Source: Bacteroidota bacterium (GTDB taxonomy: Bacteria; Bacteroidota; Kryptoniia; Kryptoniales; JAKASW01). From it: a stretch of DNA of 7,856 nucleotides. The position numbers and the translations under genes were made by a program. Under the pieces are notes generated by a model. That model worked only from the letters and a program-made list of their open reading frames with translations, did no database searches and had not been told where the DNA came from. The DNA is taken from positions 1-7,856 of the forward strand of contig JAJYOS010000278.1 of assembly GCA_021796055.1 (NCBI GenBank), given 5' to 3'. Every line of letters starts with the position of its first letter. Within the stretch, counting starts at the first letter, position 1. Shown here piece by piece: positions 1 to 6,646 of this stretch.

Positions 1-284
1 TTTTTTTGAAAACTCCTAATCCAAACGTTTTCCCCCCGCGCGTTTGCCTGCGTGATGCGATTGAAAGAATCGAATATCGACCGCCGCTGATTCAAGACGT
101 TCGCGCGATTCCGCTCAAGGAGGAAAATTTTGCCGCAGGCCATGTCTCGGCCCCCGTTCTGTGCAACATACGGTTCCAGAAAATTCGCGTTATTGCCGGA
201 ACGGTGCACAGCCGGACGGCTCCGACACGGGAACGATGGCCCTCTGTTGAACCGTTGATAGGAATATACGTCTAAGCTTATGAT
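1..284. other. Stretch without a convincing gene at the left edge
   Basis: I see no protein family or structured RNA here. The window opens with a run of seven T, which could be the tail of a terminator whose stem lies off the left edge, but that cannot be judged from this side. An open frame covers most of the stretch (6-275, TTG start), but its predicted protein has no recognisable motif, no plausible secondary structure pattern and no ribosome binding site. An AAGGAGG sequence sits at about 118-124 before a 42-codon TTG frame (130-258), whose product is also unlike a real protein. Most likely this is intergenic DNA upstream of the promoter at 285. Confidence 0.5.
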
Positions 285-313
285 TTGACATTTACTTATG
301 TTTTGTTTAAAAT
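285..313 (+). promoter_or_regulatory. Near-consensus sigma-70-type promoter
   Basis: A perfect -35 hexamer TTGACA (285-290) is followed by exactly 17 bases and a -10 hexamer TAAAAT (308-313, one mismatch to TATAAT). The expected transcription start is near 320, giving a 5' leader of only about 17 bases before the ATG at 337, just enough for the GGAGG ribosome site. The position fits the downstream secreted-protein gene. It also argues against starting that gene at the ATG at 298, which would lie inside the promoter. Confidence 0.8.
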
Positions 314-326
314 TTCTTCAGAATGC

Positions 327-331
327 GGAGG
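327..331 (+). promoter_or_regulatory. Ribosome binding site deciding the start at 337
   Basis: GGAGG ends 5 bases before the ATG at 337. The alternative in-frame ATG at 298 has no such site and lies within the promoter. This fixes the start so that the protein begins MKKVAVLLT, a typical signal peptide opening. Confidence 0.85.
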
Positions 332-336
332 AAACG

Positions 337-816
337 ATGAAAAAAGTTGCCGTTTTGCTGACTTTGATGCTGATTTTTAGCTCGGTGAGTTATGCTCAGT
401 TCAAGAGTCAGTTGTCCGACGGTTCGAGTGTTGACAACTCGCTCTTTCGCTCCAACGATAATGGCGGCGGTTCACTCTTTAGCTTTTTCAATCCCGCGAA
501 TTTCTCCATGCATCAATCGATCTCGATGAATTACATGACATTGGGTAACCAGGCGTTGTCACTCGCGACATATACAAATAGTATGTCTTACAGGATCAGC
601 CAGCCGTTGACGTTGAGCGCAGATGTAAGTGTGATGAGCTCTCCTTATAGCACCCTCGGCAATAGTTTCTCAAAGAGCATCAGCGGTATTTACCTCACTC
701 GCGCTGAGCTCAACTATCATCCGACGAAGGACTTTTCGGTGGACGTTCAATTCAACCAGAACCCGTTGTACAGGTACTTCAATCCGTACATGTACTATGG
801 TCCCATGGGATGGTAG
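337..816 (+). CDS. Secreted or outer-membrane-associated protein of unknown function
   Basis: I do not recognise a named family. The 159-residue product starts with a clear Sec signal peptide: a Lys-Lys N-terminus, a hydrophobic core, and a likely signal peptidase I site after residue 20 (SYA/Q). There is no lipobox cysteine, and the protein contains no cysteine at all. The mature part is rich in Ser, Asn, Tyr and Phe and shows alternating polar/hydrophobic stretches around residues 60-145 that look like beta strands, plus two FNP motifs (FFNPANF and YFNPYMYY). It ends in an aromatic Tyr-Tyr-Gly-Pro-Met-Gly-Trp tail. This suggests an export to the periplasm or outer membrane with a small beta-structured domain, but it is too short for a classical beta-barrel of more than 8 strands. 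It has its own promoter and ribosome site and is probably monocistronic, because 115 bp separate it from the next gene. Confidence 0.75.
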   Translation: MKKVAVLLTLMLIFSSVSYAQFKSQLSDGSSVDNSLFRSNDNGGGSLFSFFNPANFSMHQSISMNYMTLGNQALSLATYTNSMSYRISQPLTLSADVSVMSSPYSTLGNSFSKSISGIYLTRAELNYHPTKDFSVDVQFNQNPLYRYFNPYMYYGPMGW

Positions 817-931
817 AGGCTTATCACCTTAAGTTGAAGAGCATTCCCGTTTCATCTGTTCCATTTTGTTCGCGGCGCGACGGAGTCCTTCCCGTTTGCG
901 GAATACTTGATACCGTTTCTTCCCGTAGTTG
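817..931. other. Junction before the LytR_C gene
   Basis: This 115-bp gap holds no clear terminator for the secreted-protein gene and no promoter I would call for the next one. A TAG at 926-928 closes the frame of the downstream gene just before its start, so that protein cannot extend into this gap. A minus-strand open frame (1017-829) crosses it but overlaps the credible N-terminus of the LytR_C gene, and I do not accept it. Confidence 0.5.
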
Positions 932-1420
932 ATGAAGAGGTCAAGGGGAAACAGCGAGTCTTCGTCCATCGCCCGAAAGTTATTGTCAGCATTCGCGCTC
1001 GCGGGAGTAATTGTCATTGCCGCCCTCCTTCTTTATTCACTTGTAAACCGTTTGTTCCTTAACCCGTCAGTGAATCCGCTCAGAGCCGACGCCAACTCTC
1101 CAACCAAGGTTGAGAAGGTCATTCAAATTACGGTCAAGAACGAGTGCGGCAAGAGCGACGTGGCAATGGATTTTACGTACTTCCTCCGGAAAAGAGGTTT
1201 TGACGTTGTCGAGACTGCAAACGGGGACAGGTTTAACAGAATGCACACCGAGGTAGTGAACACTTCCGGAGATTACAAAAACGCATTACGGGTTGCCGCT
1301 GCACTGGGAGTCAAGAAGGAGCACGTCATTACGCGCGTCGACCCTAGAAGTTATGTAGACGTGGAAGTGCTTATCGGGCAGGACTATCAGAATCTAAAAC
1401 CAAGAATGGGTATAGAATAA
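932..1420 (+). CDS. Membrane-anchored LytR C-terminal domain protein
   Basis: The 162-residue product has a short basic cytoplasmic N-terminus, one transmembrane helix at about residues 17-37 (a run of Ala, Val, Ile and Leu), a linker to about 60, then a LytR_C-type domain from about 63 to 149. The family hallmark, a beta strand followed by an Asn-Gly-x-Gly-like turn, reads VIQITVKNECG (63-73), so Glu replaces the usual Gly. It is followed by a helix and the RGFDVVE strand. The protein lacks the LytR-CpsA-Psr catalytic domain, so it is not a wall-polymer transferase. The domain faces the periplasm in the predicted topology, and its function is not known. The ATG at 932 is preferred; a TTG at 929 is the only other start because TAG occupies 926-928. 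No Shine-Dalgarno is evident. The stop lies 1 bp before rsfS, so the genes are probably cotranscribed. Confidence 0.8.
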   Translation: MKRSRGNSESSSIARKLLSAFALAGVIVIAALLLYSLVNRLFLNPSVNPLRADANSPTKVEKVIQITVKNECGKSDVAMDFTYFLRKRGFDVVETANGDRFNRMHTEVVNTSGDYKNALRVAAALGVKKEHVITRVDPRSYVDVEVLIGQDYQNLKPRMGIE

Positions 1421-1421
1421 T

Positions 1422-1841
1422 ATGGCACAAGCAAAAACCCTCCAGCGTCAGATTGCCGAATTAACATTGTCCAAGAAGGCCAAGGATGTTGTAATTATGG
1501 ACCTTAGAAAAGTCACGACGATGGCGGACTACTTTGTCGTATGCAGCGGTGAGTCGGAGACACAGGTAAGGGCAATCGCCGACGCGGTGATGCAAGGGAT
1601 GTCGGAGGCCGGAGAAAAGCCGTGGCATTCCGAAGGGTTGCAGAACCTGCAGTGGGTCCTACTGGATTATGTTGACGTAGTGGTGCACGTATTTCACAAG
1701 GACGCGAGAACTTTTTACGGGCTAGAGAAACTTTGGGGCGACGCGAAGATTCAGAAAGTTGTCGATAGGAAACCCAGAGCGGCAAAAACAACTTCGAAAG
1801 ACGGCGCGGCTCGCCGGGACAGGAAACCGACGGAAATATGA
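1422..1841 (+). CDS. rsfS: Ribosome silencing factor RsfS (Iojap/DUF143 family)
   Basis: RsfS binds ribosomal protein uL14 on the large subunit and blocks subunit joining when nutrients are short; it also takes part in large-subunit maturation. The family pattern is complete: KDVVIMDLRKV (21-31), ADYFVVCSG (35-43), the QVRAIAD helix (48-54), the HSEG turn (69-72), LLDYVDVVVHVF (80-91) and FYGLEKLWGDA (98-108). The usual Gly in LDYGD is Val here. After residue 112 comes a basic tail of about 27 residues (many Lys and Arg) beyond the conserved domain, making 139 residues in total; it is probably disordered. The gene starts 1 bp after the LytR_C stop with no strong ribosome site, suggesting coupling. 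Its TGA overlaps the ATG of argS in an ATGA (1838-1841). Confidence 0.95.
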   Translation: MAQAKTLQRQIAELTLSKKAKDVVIMDLRKVTTMADYFVVCSGESETQVRAIADAVMQGMSEAGEKPWHSEGLQNLQWVLLDYVDVVVHVFHKDARTFYGLEKLWGDAKIQKVVDRKPRAAKTTSKDGAARRDRKPTEI

Positions 1842-3508
1842 AGGAATATCTCAAGTCACAAATAATTTCAGCTTTGAACAAAAGTGGCCTTTCCGCCGCG
1901 TCGTGCGCAGAAACTGGGATCGACATCTCGTTCGAAAAACCCAAAATCGAGTCGCATGGCGATCTTTCCACTAACTTCGCTCTCCTTGCGGCCAAAGAGC
2001 TCAAGATGAAGCCTCGCGACATTGCCCAGAAAGTTTTGGATTCCATCGAGCTCGATCCACGGCTTGTTGAGAAGGCGGAGGTTGCGGGTCCGGGGTTTAT
2101 CAATTTCAAATTTACAGACGGATACTTCCTTTCCTTCATCGAAATGGTGCTCGAGGCCGGAGAGACTTTCGGTCGGTCGGAGGTTGGCGGAGGGAAAAAA
2201 ACGCAGGTGGAGTTCGTCAGCGCGAATCCGACAGGCCCTCTGACTGTGGGACACGGCAGGAATGCCGTCTTCGGTGACACGATAGCGAATGTCCTTCAAT
2301 GGACCGGTCACGATGTGACAAGGGAGTATTACTTTAATAATGCTGGAAGGCAGATGCGGGTTCTCGGAGATTCGGTGAGATTGAGATACAATGAAATCCT
2401 TGGAGAGAAAATTGAATTTCCTGAGGACCATTACCAGGGGGAATATATCCGCGAGATAGCCCAACATCTCTACGATGAACGCGGCTCGTCTCTGGCTAAC
2501 GTGCCCGCGGAAGGAATTTTCAAGGACAGGGCGGAACAGGAAATTTTCGAGGACATAAAGAAATCTCTGAGCAGGCTGGGAATTGCCTTTGATGTCTTCT
2601 ACAATGAGAATTCGCTCTACGAAACGGGGAAGATCAAGGAAGTAATTGCCGCTCTTGACAAGGCTGGGCTCACGTACGAGAAGGACGGAGCGAAATGGTT
2701 CAAGGCGACCGCCGTTGGCGGCGAGCAGGACAAGGTAATCGTTAAGAGCACCGGAGAACCGACTTATCGCCTCCCCGACATAGCTTACCACATAGAGAAA
2801 TTCAGGCGTGGCTTCGAACTCGTCATCGATATTTTCGGATCCGACCATATCGCCACATACCCGGACGTGCTTCTGGCTCTTCGATCTCTCGGCCACGATA
2901 CCGATAAAGTCAAGGTTCTGATCCACCAGTTCGTCACAATTATCCAGAACGGGGAAGTTGTGAAGATGTCGACGCGAAAGGCAAACTTCATTACTCTCGA
3001 CGAACTCATCGATTGGGTCGGCGCCGACGCTGTCAGATTCTTTTTCCTGATGCGGAACATCGGAACGCATTTGAATTTTGATATCGACCTTGCCAAAAAG
3101 CAGAGCGAGGAGAATCCGGTCTTTTATCTCCAATACGCTCATGCGAGGATAGCCAGCATTTTAAGATTCGCGAAAGAGGAAGGACTCCCTGTCGGCAAGG
3201 TACAACAGGGCGACAGAAACGATGTCGACATTTCGCTCCTGAAGGAGAAGGAAGAGATTGAGCTCTCTAAGACTCTCGGGAATTTCCCTGAGGTTGTGGC
3301 GGCGGCGGCATCGACTTATGAGCCACACCGGATAATCAATTATCTTCAGGAGGTAGCGGAGTCGTTCCATCGTTTCTACCATGTACATAGGGTCGTGATT
3401 CCGGATCGGAAGCTCGCGACCTCTAGACTCGCGGTCTGCCTCGCCGCAAAGACGGTGTTGGCGAACGGCTTTAGGATATTGGGTATCTCCGCTCCGGACA
3501 AAATGTAA
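1838..3508 (+). CDS. argS: Arginyl-tRNA synthetase (class I)
   Basis: This cytoplasmic enzyme charges tRNA-Arg with arginine using ATP. The 556-residue protein has the expected layout: an N-terminal Add-1 tRNA D-loop-binding domain (about 1-95), the class I Rossmann catalytic core, and a C-terminal DALR anticodon-binding helical domain (about 430-556). The HIGH signature reads TVGH (136-139) within SANPTGPLTVGHGRNA, so Thr stands in the first position and the second His (H139) is kept. The second signature is a full KMSTRK (376-381), which many arginyl-tRNA synthetases lack. The C-terminus ISAPDKM is the normal family end, so the gene looks intact. It begins inside the rsfS stop (ATGA), a hallmark of translational coupling, with AGGAAA and GGAAAT purine stretches upstream as a possible ribosome site. 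Confidence 0.97.
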   Translation: MKEYLKSQIISALNKSGLSAASCAETGIDISFEKPKIESHGDLSTNFALLAAKELKMKPRDIAQKVLDSIELDPRLVEKAEVAGPGFINFKFTDGYFLSFIEMVLEAGETFGRSEVGGGKKTQVEFVSANPTGPLTVGHGRNAVFGDTIANVLQWTGHDVTREYYFNNAGRQMRVLGDSVRLRYNEILGEKIEFPEDHYQGEYIREIAQHLYDERGSSLANVPAEGIFKDRAEQEIFEDIKKSLSRLGIAFDVFYNENSLYETGKIKEVIAALDKAGLTYEKDGAKWFKATAVGGEQDKVIVKSTGEPTYRLPDIAYHIEKFRRGFELVIDIFGSDHIATYPDVLLALRSLGHDTDKVKVLIHQFVTIIQNGEVVKMSTRKANFITLDELIDWVGADAVRFFFLMRNIGTHLNFDIDLAKKQSEENPVFYLQYAHARIASILRFAKEEGLPVGKVQQGDRNDVDISLLKEKEEIELSKTLGNFPEVVAAAASTYEPHRIINYLQEVAESFHRFYHVHRVVIPDRKLATSRLAVCLAAKTVLANGFRILGISAPDKM

Positions 3509-3864
3509 GGATGGCGGCAGTAAGTTCTCCGAGAAATATTGCGCACGGAATGCACAGAAGAGACTCACATTCCCCCGGATAGTTCGGTCTAAACCTGATG
3601 ACAGCTGAAAGGGATTCGACCTTCGAAGCGGCTGGAAGGGAGGTCGTCACCGGTTTCGGTCCGGGGAATGGTTCACGCCGCCGCCAAAATTGCCCAATAT
3701 TCGCTGTTCTTGGGGAAACTGATAGCCGCGTTCAAGCCTTGATGTTTTATTCCTTCCCGCCGATTACCCCAGCACAAAAATTACCTTTTACCGCACGTTT
3801 TTTTTGCCTAAATTTTAAACCGATTTCACCCTAATGCTAGGAACGTACTAATAAGGAATACCGT
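3509..3864. other. 356-bp stretch without a convincing gene
   Basis: No gene is supported between argS and the TPR gene. A plus-strand frame at 3598-3834 has no ribosome site and an implausible product. A weak dyad at 3617-3646 (CGACCT pairing with AGGTCG, or alternatively CCTTC with GAAGG) is not followed by a T-tract. The T8 run at 3798-3805 is not preceded by a GC-rich stem, so I do not call a terminator. The last 100 bases are richer in A and T and must hold the promoter for the TPR gene if it has its own, but no clean -35/-10 pair with 16-18 bp spacing stands out. Confidence 0.5.
3853..3858 (+). promoter_or_regulatory. Ribosome binding site of the TPR gene
   Basis: AAGGAA lies 6 bases before the ATG at 3865 and supports that start. 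Confidence 0.7.
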
Positions 3865-4578
3865 ATGCTCAAGCCGAGAAAAAGGATTACCAAGAAAGAA
3901 CTCAAACAGGACAAGCTTGTCACGTGGTACTTCAGCGTGACCGAATACTTTCGAAACAACAGAAAGATCGTAAGCGGCGTGGTAACCGGCTTGGTCATAG
4001 CGGCGATCGTCGTGGTCGCGTACATGAACAACATCCGTTCAAACAATAACAAGGCGGCCACGGAGTTGTCCCAGGTTCTCGGCGCGTTCAACGGCGGCGC
4101 GTACCAGGTCGCCATCAATGGAGACCCGACTCACAACATACGCGGGCTCAAGTACATAGTGGAAACCTACGGCAGCTCCGAAACCGGAGAGCAGGCAAAG
4201 GTATACCTAGCCGACTGCTACTACTATCTCGGTGATTACGCTGACGCTATGAAGTACTTCAAGGACTATGACGGGAGCGACAGGTTTCTGCAGGCGAGCG
4301 CCTACGCGGGTGTAGCCGAAGTCTACGCGATACAGAAAAACTATCAGAAAGCGGCTGAATATTATGAGCGCGCCGCGGCGAGCGACTCGAAGAATTTCCT
4401 CGCGCCGCAGTACCTGGTAGGTGCCGCAAGGAACTACATTAAGACAGGGAAGAACGAAAAAGCCATTGCCCTGCTCACAAGGGTGAAAAAGGATTTTCCG
4501 AATTCCCAATACGCCGACAATCTCGACCTCTTAATGGCGAAAGCGAAGCTTCAGCAGTCGGAAAAACAGGCGGGATAG
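3865..4578 (+). CDS. Membrane-anchored tetratricopeptide repeat protein
   Basis: The 237-residue product has a basic N-terminus (many Lys and Arg in residues 2-17), one transmembrane helix at about 35-53, and then an alpha-helical region with TPR-type repeats. The clearest are at about 107-136 (AKVYLADCYYYLGDYADAMKYF), 143-174 (AYAGVAEVYAIQKNYQKAAEYY) and 181-213 (YLVGAARNYIKTGKNEKAIALL). Lys and Arg before the helix predict N-in topology with the repeats in the periplasm. The layout resembles the YfgM-like TPR_21 proteins that assist Sec translocation or periplasmic chaperones. That likeness is from architecture only, so I give no symbol. It is probably a protein-protein scaffold at the inner membrane. 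The gene stands alone: 356 bp separate it from argS, and the next genes run toward it. Confidence 0.85.
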   Translation: MLKPRKRITKKELKQDKLVTWYFSVTEYFRNNRKIVSGVVTGLVIAAIVVVAYMNNIRSNNNKAATELSQVLGAFNGGAYQVAINGDPTHNIRGLKYIVETYGSSETGEQAKVYLADCYYYLGDYADAMKYFKDYDGSDRFLQASAYAGVAEVYAIQKNYQKAAEYYERAAASDSKNFLAPQYLVGAARNYIKTGKNEKAIALLTRVKKDFPNSQYADNLDLLMAKAKLQQSEKQAG

Positions 4579-4591
4579 ATTTCTCTCAATG

Positions 4592-4621
4592 TGGCCGGCT
4601 AGGGCAATCAGCCGCCGGCCA
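4592..4621. terminator. GC-rich hairpin between convergent genes, no T-tract
   Basis: TGGCCGGC (4592-4599) pairs perfectly with GCCGGCCA (4614-4621), an 8-bp stem with six or more G-C pairs. The 14-base loop contains a further GGC/GCC pair (4603-4605 with 4611-4613). It begins 13 bases after the TPR stop, which is the right place for a 3' end structure. Neither side has a run of T, so it is not a standard intrinsic terminator. It could protect the transcript 3' end or mark a Rho-dependent end. Confidence 0.4.
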
Positions 4622-4680
4622 TGACGGTGAACCAGTACCCCTCTTTGGCCATGTATTATTGATTTTCAGATGAAGCGCGA

Positions 4681-4696
4681 TTGTACTGCAGTGCAA
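4681..4696. repeat. 16-bp near-palindrome in the convergent junction
   Basis: TTGTACTGCAGTGCAA is a dyad centred on CTGCAG with a single mismatched pair (T4684 against G4693). Such short symmetry is operator-like, but it lies between two gene 3' ends, away from any start, so a regulatory role is doubtful. It is recorded because it is the only other structure in the 192-bp junction. Confidence 0.35.
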
Positions 4697-4770
4697 ATCT
4701 GACCTAGCGGACAGCGTGCTCCATTTTTCTCCACACAAATAATCCCCACTTTCGAAGAGAACAGAGCGGA

Positions 4771-5307
4771 CTACTTCCCGACGCTTTGTCGTGAGTGGTG
4801 GAGATAAATCTCCTCAAGAATTCCCTCTCTGATAACTTCTATCGCGTCCTCGACTTCTTCGGTCATTCCTACCTTGTACGAGAAATCTTTTCCAACAATT
4901 CCGTAGAGCAGAGTCTCGCGAGGAAGAATGCCGAGCGCTCGTGCCGTTTCGATTGCGGTGACTGTCTCGAAAGCGTGCGTAGAGAAGAAGAGGAAATCTT
5001 TCGGAGCCGGTTCCCTGCCCGTGTCGACTCTGAAAATTGTGCCGGCAGGTGCAGATGATTGAACTGCGTCAACGATAATCATCGCGTCTGCGGAGCGCAT
5101 TAACTCAAGGAGATGAGATTCATCGCCCGCTAGCTCAATTAATCTTGCACCTGTCGGCGTGCTGCCCTTAAGCTGCCGTAATACCATCAACCCGACGGCG
5201 TCGTCTCCCCGGAACTCATTACCGATCCCTACGACTGTTATTGAAGTCTCATGGGAAAGTTCGCGGGATGAACGGTGGTTGTTTATGGGGAATTCCGATT
5301 TGCTCAT
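4771..5307 (-). CDS. [NiFe]-hydrogenase maturation endopeptidase (HybD/HycI family)
   Basis: This 178-residue cytoplasmic protease removes the C-terminal peptide of the hydrogenase large subunit once nickel has been inserted, letting the active site close. The family pattern is clear: GIGNEFRGDDAVG (27-39), VDAVQSSAPAG (79-89), STHAF (109-113), then a YGIVGKDF segment near residue 138. The three residues expected to bind the nickel of the substrate are present: Glu31, Asp80 and His111. The N-terminal 20 residues before the first beta strand are an extension, and no better internal start with a ribosome site is visible. The gene starts 7 bp after the stop of hydA, its presumed substrate, on the same strand. 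It is the last gene of the operon. Peptidase specificity is usually one-to-one, so its pairing with hydA is a strong inference. Confidence 0.92.
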   Translation of the reverse strand: MSKSEFPINNHRSSRELSHETSITVVGIGNEFRGDDAVGLMVLRQLKGSTPTGARLIELAGDESHLLELMRSADAMIIVDAVQSSAPAGTIFRVDTGREPAPKDFLFFSTHAFETVTAIETARALGILPRETLLYGIVGKDFSYKVGMTEEVEDAIEVIREGILEEIYLHHSRQSVGK

Positions 5308-5314
5308 CTTCGTT

Positions 5315-6646
5315 TCACAGTTCCTCAGATATGTCGAGTCTTACGAAATGTGTCGCGCACGAAATACATGGATCGTAATTTCTCACCACCTGTTCGCACC
5401 TGAGCGTCAGGTCCTGCTTCGACATTTTGATGTTTGATGAGACGAAGTTCCTGAGATCAGACTCGATCATCTTTTGGTTTTGCGCGGTGGGGGGGACGAT
5501 TTTCGCGTCCTTGATCAGCCCATCGTCACCGATGAGATATCTGTGATATAGTATACCTCTTGGCGCTTCCGTGCATCCGAATCCGAAGCCTGGCCTCACC
5601 TGGAAAGTCACCGCGGAATTTTCGGGCGCGTCGTAGTTTTCTATTATTCTAATTGCCTCGTCGCAGGCGTAGAGAGTCTCTATTGCACGCACGACGATGC
5701 TCTTGAACGGGTTCAGAACAGGCGGGCGAATGTTCGCCTCCTCCGCCCCTTTCAGGGCGATGGGAGATAACTTCTCGAAATTGAGATTGAATCTTGCGAG
5801 CGGACCGGTCAGATAGGCCCCACGGCTCTCGTCCTGAGAAACTTGCGAGTCGGAAGTACGCGGGTTCTTCATCGTGGACTGCAGGGCGTTTGAGTATTCT
5901 ACGTGGCTTTCGTGGAACACGAGCTCGTAATCCCGAATATCAATGTTCAACCCCATGTTGGAAACGAGTCTTCCTTCGTTGAATGGATATTCATCGGGAT
6001 GGCTCAGGGCGACAAACTCATAGTCGGATTCGAAATCAGGGAAGCTGAGCTTGCTTGTCCAAATTACTGTCTCATATGCTTCATCCCTGGCGCGCTTCAG
6101 GCTCTCGAGGACTCCGTCGAAGTCTTTTCTGTCAGGGAGCTTGTAAAACCCGCCGACCTTCACGTTTATCGGGTGAATCTCCCTGCCGGCCAATAACGCG
6201 ACAAGATCATTCCCGGCTTTCTTGAGGCGGAGTCCTCGCTGTACGGCATCGGGATGGTCGCCCGCGAGCTGGATCGCGTCATCGTATCCCAGGAAATCTG
6301 GAGCGTGCAGCATATAGATATGTAGCGCGTGGCTCTCGATCCACTCACCGCAGTAGAGAAGGCGTCTCAGTTCGCGAAGCTGGCCCCCGACCTTTACCTG
6401 GAATAGATTTTCCATTGCGTGCACAGAGCTCATCTGGTAAGCGATTGGACAAATACCGCAGATGCGAGCGGTGATGTCCGGAGCCTCACTGTATTTTCTA
6501 CCACGGAGGAAGGCTTCAAAAAACCGCGGGGGCTCGAAAATCCTGAACTTGACATCGCTCACCTGACCGTCCTTCATCTTCACGGTTAGGGCTCCCTCGC
6601 CTTCGACTCGAGCAATATAATCGACTTTTATCGACTTACTATTCAT
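5315..6646 (-). CDS. hydA: Group 3b [NiFe]-hydrogenase catalytic (alpha/large) subunit
   Basis: This subunit carries the NiFe(CN)2CO centre that splits or forms H2 in the cytoplasmic NADP-linked sulfhydrogenase. The 443-residue protein has both nickel-binding pairs: RICGICP with C63 and C66, and DPCISCATH with C427, C430 and H433. The N-terminal RVEGEG (13-18) and [12 protein letters not shown] are typical of the family. The unprocessed tail [10 protein letters not shown] (10 residues after H433) is the piece removed by the endopeptidase encoded next door; P. furiosus HydA, as I recall it, ends in a similar but shorter VVRL. The start at 6646 ([10 protein letters not shown]) is preferred to an upstream ATG at 6679, because the conserved region begins right after it; neither start has a strong ribosome site. 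The gene overlaps hydD by 8 bp (ATGAATAG). This hydA is unrelated to the [FeFe]-hydrogenase gene of the same name. Confidence 0.95.
   Translation of the reverse strand: MNSKSIKVDYIARVEGEGALTVKMKDGQVSDVKFRIFEPPRFFEAFLRGRKYSEAPDITARICGICPIAYQMSSVHAMENLFQVKVGGQLRELRRLLYCGEWIESHALHIYMLHAPDFLGYDDAIQLAGDHPDAVQRGLRLKKAGNDLVALLAGREIHPINVKVGGFYKLPDRKDFDGVLESLKRARDEAYETVIWTSKLSFPDFESDYEFVALSHPDEYPFNEGRLVSNMGLNIDIRDYELVFHESHVEYSNALQSTMKNPRTSDSQVSQDESRGAYLTGPLARFNLNFEKLSPIALKGAEEANIRPPVLNPFKSIVVRAIETLYACDEAIRIIENYDAPENSAVTFQVRPGFGFGCTEAPRGILYHRYLIGDDGLIKDAKIVPPTAQNQKMIESDLRNFVSSNIKMSKQDLTLRCEQVVRNYDPCISCATHFVRLDISEEL

Noticed and set aside
6..275. 89-codon plus-strand frame with a TTG start
   Set aside because: There is no ribosome site, the start lies inside a T-run, and the translated composition has no family resemblance or structural pattern.
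829..1017. 62-codon minus-strand frame with a Lys/Arg-rich C-terminal half
   Set aside because: It overlaps the signal-anchor region of the LytR_C gene antisense and no ribosome site precedes its start. The charged look comes from reading the complement of this region.
1513..2280. 255-codon minus-strand frame across rsfS and argS
   Set aside because: It is Ser/Pro/Arg-rich antisense translation of two well-identified genes.
1868..3142. 424-codon minus-strand frame inside argS
   Set aside because: It is a shadow of argS, whose catalytic motifs are intact on the plus strand. The antisense product matches no family I know.
3798..3805. T8 run as an intrinsic terminator
   Set aside because: No GC-rich stem precedes it on the plus strand, and the segment beside it is AT-rich, more like a promoter region.
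3598..3834. 78-codon plus-strand frame in the gap before the TPR gene
   Set aside because: There is no ribosome site before its ATG and the product is of low plausibility; it ends in the AT-rich leader of the next gene.
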